Source: Stigmatella erecta
GTDB lineage: Bacteria; Myxococcota; Myxococcia; Myxococcales; Myxococcaceae
Direction: 5' to 3'
NCBI RefSeq assembly: GCF_900111745.1
Contig: NZ_FOIJ01000002.1
Span: 806,001-870,000, forward strand
DNA length: 64,000 nt
How positions within the stretch are numbered: the first letter of the stretch is position 1; every line of letters starts with the position of its first letter. The notes below the pieces were generated by a model. The model was not told the DNA's origin, searched no databases, and saw only the letters and a program-made list of their open reading frames with translations. Of this stretch, positions 36,102 through 43,830 are shown one piece after another. A program made the position numbers and the translations under genes.

Positions 36102-36983
36102 ATGCAGGCCTCTCTCACCTCGACCGACTCCCTCTCGACCTACCTCTCGGAGATCAACCAGTACCCGCTGCTGACCCAGCAGGAGGAGCAGGCACTGGCT
36201 CGGAGCTTCCGTCAGGGAGATCTCCAGGCGGGCCACCGGCTGGTGACGAGCAACCTGCGCTTCGTGGTGAAGGTCGCCTACGAGTACCGCTCGTACGGTC
36301 TGCGCATGAGCGACCTCATCCAGGAGGCGAACATCGGCCTGATGAAAGCCGTGCAGAAGTTCGATCCGGACAAGGGCATCCGCCTCATCTCCTACGCGGT
36401 GTGGTGGATCCGCGCCTACATCCAGGGCTACGTGCTGAAGAACTGGTCGCTGGTGAAGCTGGGCACGACCCAGGCGCAGCGCCGGCTGTTCTTCGCCCTG
36501 GCGCGCACCCGCCGCGAGCTGGAGAAGCTCGGCAACACGGACGGCAACATCGTCAACGCCGAGGAGATCGCCCGCAAGCTCAACGTGAAGGCCTCGGAAG
36601 TGCGCGAGATGGAGCAGCGCATGGGCGGCAGGGACTTGTCCCTGGATGCCCCCATGGGCGAGGACGGGGATGCCACGCACATGGACTTCGTGGCCTCCGA
36701 CGCCGTCTCCCAGGCCGATGAGGTCGCCGACCGCCAGGAGGCGGACCTGGCCCGCACCCGCATCCAGCAGGCCCTGCAGCGGCTGGACCCGCGCGAGCGC
36801 TTCATCATCGAGAAGCGCGTGATGAGCGACACGGAGATGACGCTGAGCGAGCTGGGCGAGCACTTCGGCTTCTCGCGCGAGCGCGCCCGCCAGCTGGAGA
36901 TCCGCGCCAAGGACAAGCTCAAGGCCGAGCTGGCCACGCTGATGGCCGAGGTCGGCGAGGGCCAGGCCGCGATGGTGGGCTAG
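36102..36983 (+). CDS. RNA polymerase sigma factor, RpoH (SigB/SigC-like) family
   Basis: This 293-residue alternative sigma factor has region 2 ([42 protein letters not shown]), the RpoH-box-like segment [19 protein letters not shown], a short region 3 and region 4 ([39 protein letters not shown]). The QRRLFF box marks the heat-shock sigma branch, to which the myxobacterial SigB and SigC developmental sigmas also belong, so a role in stress or development is likely. TAGGAG precedes the ATG at 36102. The clear sigma-54 promoter upstream suggests a sigma cascade. Confidence 0.9.
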   Translation: MQASLTSTDSLSTYLSEINQYPLLTQQEEQALARSFRQGDLQAGHRLVTSNLRFVVKVAYEYRSYGLRMSDLIQEANIGLMKAVQKFDPDKGIRLISYAVWWIRAYIQGYVLKNWSLVKLGTTQAQRRLFFALARTRRELEKLGNTDGNIVNAEEIARKLNVKASEVREMEQRMGGRDLSLDAPMGEDGDATHMDFVASDAVSQADEVADRQEADLARTRIQQALQRLDPRERFIIEKRVMSDTEMTLSELGEHFGFSRERARQLEIRAKDKLKAELATLMAEVGEGQAAMVG

Positions 36984-37043
36984 CGCACACGCGCCGGTGA
37001 AGATCCGTTCACCCCCCGCGAAGGGCGGGGTAAGCCACGGGTC

Positions 37044-37871
37044 ATGACCGAGCTCACGTTGAACAAGCCGGGCCAGAAGGTCCGGCTGTCGGATTACCCG
37101 GAGAAGCCCCCCAAGGGGCTGACCGAGAAGAAGGTCCAGGCGGAGTTCGGAGAGCTGTGCCAAGAGCTCTTCGATCTCCAGGATTTGCTCTGGGGCGCGC
37201 GGCAGAACTCCGTGCTGGTCGTCCTGCAAGGCCGGGACACGGCGGGCAAGGACGGGGCCATCAACCACGTGGTGGGCTGCCTCAACCCTCGGGGCGTCCA
37301 CGTGACGTCCTTCGGCGCGCCCACCCAGGAAGAACTCGAGCACGACTTTCTCTGGCGCGTTCACCGCCATGCCCCCCGGCGGGGCGAGTTCGCCATCTTC
37401 AACCGCTCGCACTACGAGGACGTGCTCGTGGCGCGCGTGAACAAGCTGGTGCCCAAGCCGCTCTGGAAGGAGCGCTTCGGCCACATCCTCGACTTCGAGG
37501 AGCTGCTGGCCGAGCACGGCACCCTCGTCCTCAAGTTCTTCCTCCACATCAGCCTCGAGGAGCAGGAGAAGCGGCTGCTCAAGCGCGAGCAGGACCCGCG
37601 CAAGGCCTGGAAGATCAACGCCGGGGACTGGAAGGACCGCGACCACTGGGATGACTACACGGAGGCGTACGAGGACGCCCTGTCCCGCACGTCGACCAAG
37701 GCGGCGCCGTGGACCATCGTGCCGGCGGACGCCAAGTGGTACCGCAACCTCGTGGTGGCGCGCGCCATCGCCGAGGCCCTGCGTCCCTACCGCAAGGCCT
37801 GGCAGGCCCAGCTCGACGCGGTGGGCGAGGCCAAGAAGAAGGAGCTCGCCCAGTACCGCCAGAAGAAGTGA
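37044..37871 (+). CDS. ppk2: Polyphosphate kinase 2 family protein
   Basis: This 275-residue PPK2 enzyme has the Walker A motif GRDTAGKDGAI, the PPK2 signature HAPRRGEFAIFNRSHYEDVL, and FLHISLEEQEKRLLKREQDP. PPK2 enzymes use polyphosphate to phosphorylate AMP, ADP or GDP. It begins 60 bases after the RpoH-like sigma gene on the same strand and could share its transcript, which would link polyphosphate metabolism to stress. Confidence 0.93.
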   Translation: MTELTLNKPGQKVRLSDYPEKPPKGLTEKKVQAEFGELCQELFDLQDLLWGARQNSVLVVLQGRDTAGKDGAINHVVGCLNPRGVHVTSFGAPTQEELEHDFLWRVHRHAPRRGEFAIFNRSHYEDVLVARVNKLVPKPLWKERFGHILDFEELLAEHGTLVLKFFLHISLEEQEKRLLKREQDPRKAWKINAGDWKDRDHWDDYTEAYEDALSRTSTKAAPWTIVPADAKWYRNLVVARAIAEALRPYRKAWQAQLDAVGEAKKKELAQYRQKK

Positions 37872-37883
37872 GTCCCGGGCGCG

Positions 37884-39398
37884 CTACACCCGGAAGTACT
37901 GGCCCGCCTCCACACGGACCTTCCCCTCGTCCATGAGCTTCTCCAGGGAGGCCAGCGCGCTGCGCTCGGCCACCGGGAACAGGAAGGGGGGCGTGTCCGC
38001 GTAGGCGCGCTCCACGACTTGCGGCAACGGGGTGCCGGAGGTGGAAACGGCCTCCAGGATGCGGGCCTCGCGCGCCGCGCGGTGGCCGATGTACTCTTGG
38101 AGCTTGCCCGGCCCATCGGGGATGGGGACGCCGTGCGCGGGGTACAGCGTGGTGACCGGCCAGTCCCGGAGCCGCGCGAGCTGCGCCAGGTAGTCGCGCA
38201 TGTTTCCCTCGGGCGGATCAATGACGATGGTGCCCACGCCGGCCACCATGTCGCCCACCACCGCCGCATGGCTCAGCTCATCCACCAGGGTGAGGTGCCC
38301 CCGGGCATGCCCCGGCGTGTGCAACACGCGCCAGCGCTGGGGCGGACTGCCCGCCAGCTCCAGCACCTCGCCCTCCTCCAGCAGCCGGTCCGCGGCGAAG
38401 TCCAGGCGGTCCGCCGTGCGCGCGTGGCACCACAGGGGAATGCCCAGCGCCTCCTTCACCGCCTGGGCCCCGCCGATGTGGTCCCCATGGTGGTGGGTGA
38501 GGAAGACGGCCACGGGCCGCAGCCCCTCCTCTTTCATCGAGGCCATCAGCTCCAGCAGCTTCCCGTACTCGCGGGAATCCGCCGCCCCCGGGTCCACGAT
38601 GAGCAGTTCGCCATTGCCCAGCACGTACGTGTTGGTGTGCGTGGCGGGCGGCAAGGTGAGCGTCTCCAGGGCCACCACCCGGACACCCTGCTGGAACTCG
38701 ATGCGCCGGGTGACGAACTCCGAGCAGTGCGGGGGGGAGGCCAGGCGCTCGACGCTCGCCTCCATCGGGCCCGGCTGGCTCAAGACCTTCAGCGCGTAGA
38801 GGTTGGGGGTGTGCAGCAGGGCCGTGCCCCGCTCCCAGCGGGCCAGGGCCTCGGCGGGCGCCACCCAGGCCGCCTCGGTGAACTCCCCCGGCCACATCTC
38901 CGCCTGGGCGTGGGGCGGCATCTCCACCGCGAAGAACCGGGCATCGAAGCGCACGGGCATGAACGCGGGGGTGATCCACCGGCCCGCCGGGACGAAGTCC
39001 TCCGCCCGGAGCACCAGCCCCTCCCGTGCCAGCAGCTCCCCCCAGGGGCGCTGGCCCGCCAGCAGCTCCTGGCGCCACTGCTTCAGCCGCTCCGGGGGCA
39101 CCGCCTCCGCGCCTTCGGCCACCAGCACCCCGGTCTCCTCGAACAGCTCCCGGGCGGCGGCCCCGCGCGCGGCGGCCTCCTCGCCCGAGGCGCCCCGCAC
39201 CGGCACCGCCGCGTCCGCCGCGTCCACCTTCCCGCCCGGAAACGCGTAGAAGCCGCCCGCGAAGCTCAGCGCCTTCTCGCGCTTGACCCAGAACACCTCC
39301 AGCCGCCCGCCCACCCGCCGGTACAGCGTCACCACGGCCGCCGCGCGCGGACGGGCCGGCGGCGGCGGGGGGGGCATGCCTCGAATCGCCTCGCTCAT
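37884..39398 (-). CDS. NUDIX / metallo-beta-lactamase fusion hydrolase
   Basis: The 504-residue protein has an N-terminal NUDIX domain (about 20-220) with GGFYAFPGGKVD and the NUDIX helix AAARELFEETGVLV, and a C-terminal MBL domain (about 240-440) with THHHGDHIGG and HTPGHARGHLTL, followed by a winged-helix-like end. The C-terminal half resembles LACTB2-type hydrolases. The fusion suggests sequential hydrolysis of a nucleotide-diphosphate or CoA-type compound; substrate unknown. The ATG overlaps the stop of the HD-domain gene by 4 bases. Confidence 0.88.
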   Translation of the reverse strand: MSEAIRGMPPPPPPARPRAAAVVTLYRRVGGRLEVFWVKREKALSFAGGFYAFPGGKVDAADAAVPVRGASGEEAAARGAAARELFEETGVLVAEGAEAVPPERLKQWRQELLAGQRPWGELLAREGLVLRAEDFVPAGRWITPAFMPVRFDARFFAVEMPPHAQAEMWPGEFTEAAWVAPAEALARWERGTALLHTPNLYALKVLSQPGPMEASVERLASPPHCSEFVTRRIEFQQGVRVVALETLTLPPATHTNTYVLGNGELLIVDPGAADSREYGKLLELMASMKEEGLRPVAVFLTHHHGDHIGGAQAVKEALGIPLWCHARTADRLDFAADRLLEEGEVLELAGSPPQRWRVLHTPGHARGHLTLVDELSHAAVVGDMVAGVGTIVIDPPEGNMRDYLAQLARLRDWPVTTLYPAHGVPIPDGPGKLQEYIGHRAAREARILEAVSTSGTPLPQVVERAYADTPPFLFPVAERSALASLEKLMDEGKVRVEAGQYFRV

Positions 39399-40690
39399 GA
39401 CTCCTCCCCAGCCTGTCCCAGCAGCCGCGCCATCAGGGCGCGCGCCGCCTCCACCTGGTCGGGCCGCACGTAGATGCGCGTGAGCCGCACCGAGCCGCTG
39501 TAGCGCTGGTACAGCGGCGTGTAGCGCGCCACCTCGGTGAGCCGCCCCGTGGACACATCCATGATGAAGAGGCTGGGGCCGCGCTCGCCCTCCGCGAAGT
39601 ACTTGGAGAGCACGCCCCGGGACTCGACGATGTAGTGCTCGAACTGGCCCGCCACCAGCGCGCTGCGCAGCACGTCCATGTCATAGCCCGCGTCGCGCTC
39701 GGTGAACTGCGCCAGCAGCTTGAAGCCCCGCCGCAGCGAGATGCGCTCGGCCCACCGGTTCTTCGAGCGGCGCAGCGTGTACCAGAGCGCCGCGTCGTCG
39801 CTGAGCAGGAACTCCTCCGGGTCCGCCGGGATCTCGAACTCCCCGGGCGCCTCCTCGTAGTAGCGCCGCAGCATGTGGTCGAAGTTCACCGAGGTGTGGT
39901 GGTAATAGACCGACACGAACATGTGGTAGCGGCTGAGCAGGAAGTCCTCGAAGGCGAACGCCGCGGCCCGGCTCAGCGCCAGGTAGGCCCGCCCGTCCTT
40001 CACCGCCGGGTTCAGGTTGGAGATGATCCAATCGAAGTCGTACCGGCCATAGTTGACCCCCGTATAGAAGGAGTCGCGCAGCAGGTAGTCCATCCGGTCC
40101 GCGTCCAGCTCCCCCGAGACGATGGCGCGCAGCAGCGGCGTCCAGTCCACCCCCCGGTGGGTGAAGCCCGGATCCTTGGGGGACCGAGCACCGGTGATGA
40201 GCCCCACCACCGCATCCGCCCGGATGCCCAGCGGCCCGAAGTGCTTCTCGATGAGGGGCGTGAGCGAGCTGTCGAGCAGAATCTTGGCGGTGAAATCTTC
40301 GTGGGTGGCCTGGGGCCCCTCGGCGGTGGCGTCCAGCCAGGCCGGCAGCCGCAGCGCGGCCCTCGGCGGGGCGATGCGCTCGGAGGCGTGGGACAGGGGC
40401 ATGTGGCCCAGGTCATGGCACAGCACGGCCAGCCGGACGGCGGTGTGGAACCGGGTGCGCACGTCCTCGGGCAGCTCCGAGCGCTCCGCCACGGCGCCGA
40501 ACAGCCGGGACGCCACGTGCATGGCCCCGAGCGAGTGGGCGTGCCGGGTGTGGGTGGCGCCGGGGAATGCCAGGTCCCCGAAGCCCAGTTGGCGTACGTG
40601 GCGCAGCCGCTGGTAGTGGCGGCTGTCGATGATGGCCTTTTCCGGGCCGCTCACGGAGATGGTGCCGTGAATGGGGTCGCGAATCCGCAT
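39395..40690 (-). CDS. HD-domain phosphohydrolase (SAMHD1/dGTPase-like)
   Basis: This 431-residue protein starts RIRDPIHGTISVSGPEKAIIDS and carries the HD-superfamily metal motif: HTRHAHSLG, LCHDLGHMPLSHASE and a later LDADRMDYLLRDSFYTGVNYG. This is the layout of SAMHD1-like deoxynucleotide triphosphohydrolases and related nucleotide phosphohydrolases. Overlap with the NUDIX-MBL gene puts two nucleotide-type hydrolases in one transcript. Divergent from the ATP-grasp gene, with 105 bases between. Confidence 0.9.
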   Translation of the reverse strand: MRIRDPIHGTISVSGPEKAIIDSRHYQRLRHVRQLGFGDLAFPGATHTRHAHSLGAMHVASRLFGAVAERSELPEDVRTRFHTAVRLAVLCHDLGHMPLSHASERIAPPRAALRLPAWLDATAEGPQATHEDFTAKILLDSSLTPLIEKHFGPLGIRADAVVGLITGARSPKDPGFTHRGVDWTPLLRAIVSGELDADRMDYLLRDSFYTGVNYGRYDFDWIISNLNPAVKDGRAYLALSRAAAFAFEDFLLSRYHMFVSVYYHHTSVNFDHMLRRYYEEAPGEFEIPADPEEFLLSDDAALWYTLRRSKNRWAERISLRRGFKLLAQFTERDAGYDMDVLRSALVAGQFEHYIVESRGVLSKYFAEGERGPSLFIMDVSTGRLTEVARYTPLYQRYSGSVRLTRIYVRPDQVEAARALMARLLGQAGEES

Positions 40691-40795
40691 GGTTCCCTTT
40701 CCATACTCCTGGATACCCTAGGCAGGCAGTCAATCGGCACGGCCATGGACTGGGATCGTCCAGGGGGACGTGCTAACCCTCCTGTCCCAATACGA

Positions 40796-41920
40796 ATGCA
40801 CATCGTCATCCTGCATAACCGCGACCACGACCTTCTCGAGGAAGACCCAGGAAGGGAGGCCCGTGAGGATGTGATGCGCGTGGCCGCCTTCCTGTGCGAG
40901 GCCCTGACCCGGGGCACCACGCACGCCGAGCCGCTCGCCGTCGAGGGAAACCGGCTGGATTTCGTGGACACCCTGCGCCAGTTGCAGCCGGACCTGGTCA
41001 TCAACCTGTGCGAGTCCCTGGCGGCCGACAGCCGCGGGGAGATCCTCATCCCGGGCCTGCTGGACCTGCTCGGGCTGCCCTACACGGGCTCGTCCGCCCT
41101 CTCGCTGGGCCTGGCGCTGCACAAGCCCAAGGCCAAGGAGTTGCTGCGCGCCCGGGGCATCTCCACCCCGGCCTTCGCGGTGGTGCAGCGCCCCGAGGAC
41201 GTGAAGGCCGTGGACCTGCCCTACCCGCTCATCGTCAAGCCCGCGCACGAGGACGCCAGCATGGGCGTGGACTTCGACTCGGTGGTGCACACGCCGGCGG
41301 AGCTGGCCCGGGCGGCCATCGCCGTGCTGAGCACCTTCCACCAGCCCGCGCTCGTGGAGCAGTTCATCCAGGGCCGGGAAATCTATGTGCCGCTCCTGGG
41401 CAACGCGCCGCGCCGGGCGCTTCCTCTGACGGAGATCCACTTCGGGCAGGCCTTCGAGAACCGGCCCAACATCGTCTCCTACAAAGCCAAGTGGGAAACA
41501 GAATCGCCCGAGTGCCGCGACAGCACCTCCGCGCTGTGCCGGCTGGAGGACACCGCGCTCGAGGAGCGGCTGATTCAGACCGCCGTGGGCGCTTTCTCGG
41601 CGCTGGACTGCCAGGACTACGGACGCGTAGACCTGCGCGTCTCCGCCGAGGGCGTGCCGTACGTCATCGACATCAACCCCAACTGCGACCTCCACCCCGG
41701 TGCGGGATTCGCCAAGGCCGCCGCGGCGGCCGGCATCGACTATCCCGCCCTGGCCAACCGCCTGGTGGAGATCGCCCTGGAAAGGACTCATGGAAATCCG
41801 TCCCATCGAACCAAAGGACCGGGAACCGCTCGCCGCGTTGATCCGCCGAATCGAAACGTTCTCGCCGGAAGAGGTCCAGTGCGCCATCGAGCTGGTGGAC
41901 CTCGCGCTCACGCCGAATAA
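40796..41920 (+). CDS. D-alanine--D-alanine ligase-like ATP-grasp protein
   Basis: The protein begins MHIVILHNRDHDLLEEDPGRE and has the ATP-grasp layout: NLCESLAADSRGEILIPGLLDLLGLPYTG, LPYPLIVKPAHEDASMGV, VEQFIQGREIYVPLLG, and the metal site DINPNCDLHPGAGFAKAAAAAG. It is of the D-Ala-D-Ala ligase-like type that may join amino acids or small peptides rather than being the cell-wall Ddl. The expected end of the fold is near residue 330; the open frame continues for about 44 residues of low quality sequence and stops at 41920, 131 bases inside the following GNAT gene in another frame. Confidence 0.82.
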   Translation: MHIVILHNRDHDLLEEDPGREAREDVMRVAAFLCEALTRGTTHAEPLAVEGNRLDFVDTLRQLQPDLVINLCESLAADSRGEILIPGLLDLLGLPYTGSSALSLGLALHKPKAKELLRARGISTPAFAVVQRPEDVKAVDLPYPLIVKPAHEDASMGVDFDSVVHTPAELARAAIAVLSTFHQPALVEQFIQGREIYVPLLGNAPRRALPLTEIHFGQAFENRPNIVSYKAKWETESPECRDSTSALCRLEDTALEERLIQTAVGAFSALDCQDYGRVDLRVSAEGVPYVIDINPNCDLHPGAGFAKAAAAAGIDYPALANRLVEIALERTHGNPSHRTKGPGTARRVDPPNRNVLAGRGPVRHRAGGPRAHAE

Positions 41921-42263
41921 CCCCGACTACACCATCCTCGTGGCGGACCGGGACGGCACCGGGGGCATCGTGGGCTACGTGTGCTACGGGGCCACGCCGA
42001 TGACCGAGGGGACGTACGATCTGTACTGGATCGCCTCGGACCCGACGGTGCGGGGCCAGGGCGTGGGCGCCTCGCTGATCTCCGGCATGGAAGGGGACAT
42101 GCGCCGGCGCGGGGCCCGCATCATCCGCGTGGAGACGAGCGCCACGGAGGCCTATGGCCCCACGCGCGGCTTCTATGCCTCCATGAAGTACAAGGAGGAG
42201 TCCCGGTTCCGGGACTTCTACAAGGTCGGGGACGACCTCATCGTGCTGGCCAAGCGGCTCTAA
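41790..42263 (+). CDS. GNAT family N-acetyltransferase
   Basis: This 157-residue protein starts MEIRPIEPKDREPLAALIRR and has VGYVCYGATPMTEGTYDLYWIAS, the acetyl-CoA loop VRGQGVGASLISGME and YGPTRGFYASMKYKEESRF. The ATG at 41790 lies within the 3' part of the ATP-grasp frame. The two overlapping genes may modify the same substrate; this pairing (ATP-grasp ligase plus GNAT) is known in small peptide or amino-acid conjugation pathways. Confidence 0.9.
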   Translation: MEIRPIEPKDREPLAALIRRIETFSPEEVQCAIELVDLALTPNNPDYTILVADRDGTGGIVGYVCYGATPMTEGTYDLYWIASDPTVRGQGVGASLISGMEGDMRRRGARIIRVETSATEAYGPTRGFYASMKYKEESRFRDFYKVGDDLIVLAKRL

Positions 42264-42303
42264 TCCGCGAACAAAACCGCCGCACATCCGTTAAGAGGGA
42301 GTG

Positions 42304-43821
42304 ATGACCCGCTCCCGTTCTCACGCCCTCTGGCTGCTCACCGCCGCGCTGCTGAGCGCGGCCCCGGCGCTGGCCCAGGCGCCCGCGTCCCCCGCCCGCG
42401 CGGCGGCCCCTCACACCGTCTCGGATGTGCTCCAGGTGCCCCGCCCCAAGGGGGGCGAGTGGCTGGGGCTGTACCTGATGGACAAGAAGGTCGGGTACTT
42501 CTTCACGGACGTGGCGCGGGTGCCCGGGCGCAAGGACCAGGTGCGGGCCGTCTCCGAGCTGGTCTTCAAGGCCACCGTGGGCACGAAGCTCTCCGAGCGC
42601 GTGCACCGCGAGGAGCGCGTGTACGAGGCGAAGCCCGGGGGACGGCTGCTGTCGTTCGTGGTGGACCAGCGCGGGGATGGCGGCACGCAGCGGCTGGAGG
42701 CCACCAACACGCCGGGCGGCATGAAGGTGGTGCGCAAGCGCCCCGGCCAGCCCGACGAGGTGCTGACGGTGGCGGCCAGCGCCGAGAAGACGGAGGACGC
42801 GGACCAGGCGCGCGTGGCCATCTACCGCAAGGCGGCGGTGGAGGGCATCGTCACGGATGGGACGGACCTGCAGGGCTACAAGGTCACCACCACGACGGAG
42901 CCCGCCGAGGAGCGGATGGTGCGCGGGGTGAAGGTGCGGCTGAGCCGGGCGCAGACGATCTCCGAGAAGGAGAAGGTGCCGGTGACGGCCTACTTCACCG
43001 AGGACGGGGAGATGGTGGAGGTGGACTTCGGCCAGACGATGAAGGCGCGGGCCGAGACCGAGGCGGTGGCCAAGCGGCTGGACGTGGTGGAGGTGTTCGG
43101 GCTCACGCGCATCGTGCTGCCGAAGAAGCTGCCCGTGGAGGCCAAGGCCGTGCCGGGCCGGGCGGTGCTGGTGATGACGGGGCTGCCGGAGAAGTTCCAG
43201 CAGGACAGCTACCGGCAGAAGTACGTGAAGCTGCCGGAGGGGCGCGTGGAGGTGACGCTGCTGTCGGACTTCCCGAAGCCCGCGAACCTCAAGCCGCTGC
43301 CGGTGGCGGATCCCGACGGGGGCGAGAACCTCAAGGCGACGATCATCGTCGAGAGCGACAACGCGGAGATCCGCAAGCTGGCCAAGACGCTGGTGGGCGC
43401 GGAGAAGGACGCGTACGCGGCGTCGAAGAAGATCGTCACCTGGGTGGCCACGAACCTGGCGAAGGACTACGGGGCGAGCGCGGACCGGGCCACGGACGTG
43501 CTGCGGCAGAAGAAGGGCGACTGCACGGAGCACTCGCTCCTGGCGGTGGCGCTGCTGCGCGCGGCGGGGATTCCAGCGCGGCGGGTGGACGGGGTGGTCT
43601 ACATGGTGAACGAGGATCAGGTGCCCGCGTTCTACTGGCACGAGTGGATCGAAGCGTACGTGGGCGAGTGGACGCAGATGGACCCGACGTTCAACCAGCC
43701 CGTGGCGGACGCGACGCACTTCGGCGTGGGCCGCGAGGGCAACGCGGAAATCACGCCGCTCATCGGCCAGCTCAAGGTGGTGGAAGTGAAGGACAAGCCT
43801 TCCACCCCCGTGAAGCCGTAG
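42304..43821 (+). CDS. Exported transglutaminase-like (papain-fold) protein
   Basis: This 505-residue protein has a signal peptide (LWLLTAALLSAAPALAQ), a beta-rich N-terminal region of about 350 residues without known motifs, and a C-terminal transglutaminase-like core with the full Cys-His-Asp set: KKGDCTEHSLLAVALLRAAG, FYWHEWIEAYVG and QMDPTFNQP. Members act as peptidases or cross-linkers in the envelope. The ATG at 42304 is preferred to the adjoining GTG at 42301. Confidence 0.88.
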   Translation: MTRSRSHALWLLTAALLSAAPALAQAPASPARAAAPHTVSDVLQVPRPKGGEWLGLYLMDKKVGYFFTDVARVPGRKDQVRAVSELVFKATVGTKLSERVHREERVYEAKPGGRLLSFVVDQRGDGGTQRLEATNTPGGMKVVRKRPGQPDEVLTVAASAEKTEDADQARVAIYRKAAVEGIVTDGTDLQGYKVTTTTEPAEERMVRGVKVRLSRAQTISEKEKVPVTAYFTEDGEMVEVDFGQTMKARAETEAVAKRLDVVEVFGLTRIVLPKKLPVEAKAVPGRAVLVMTGLPEKFQQDSYRQKYVKLPEGRVEVTLLSDFPKPANLKPLPVADPDGGENLKATIIVESDNAEIRKLAKTLVGAEKDAYAASKKIVTWVATNLAKDYGASADRATDVLRQKKGDCTEHSLLAVALLRAAGIPARRVDGVVYMVNEDQVPAFYWHEWIEAYVGEWTQMDPTFNQPVADATHFGVGREGNAEITPLIGQLKVVEVKDKPSTPVKP

Positions 43822-43830
43822 CCCTCCGGG

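Noticed and set aside
37005..37035. GC-rich inverted repeat between the sigma factor and ppk2
   Set aside because: The arms are imperfect runs of C and G with no T-run, common by chance at this GC content.
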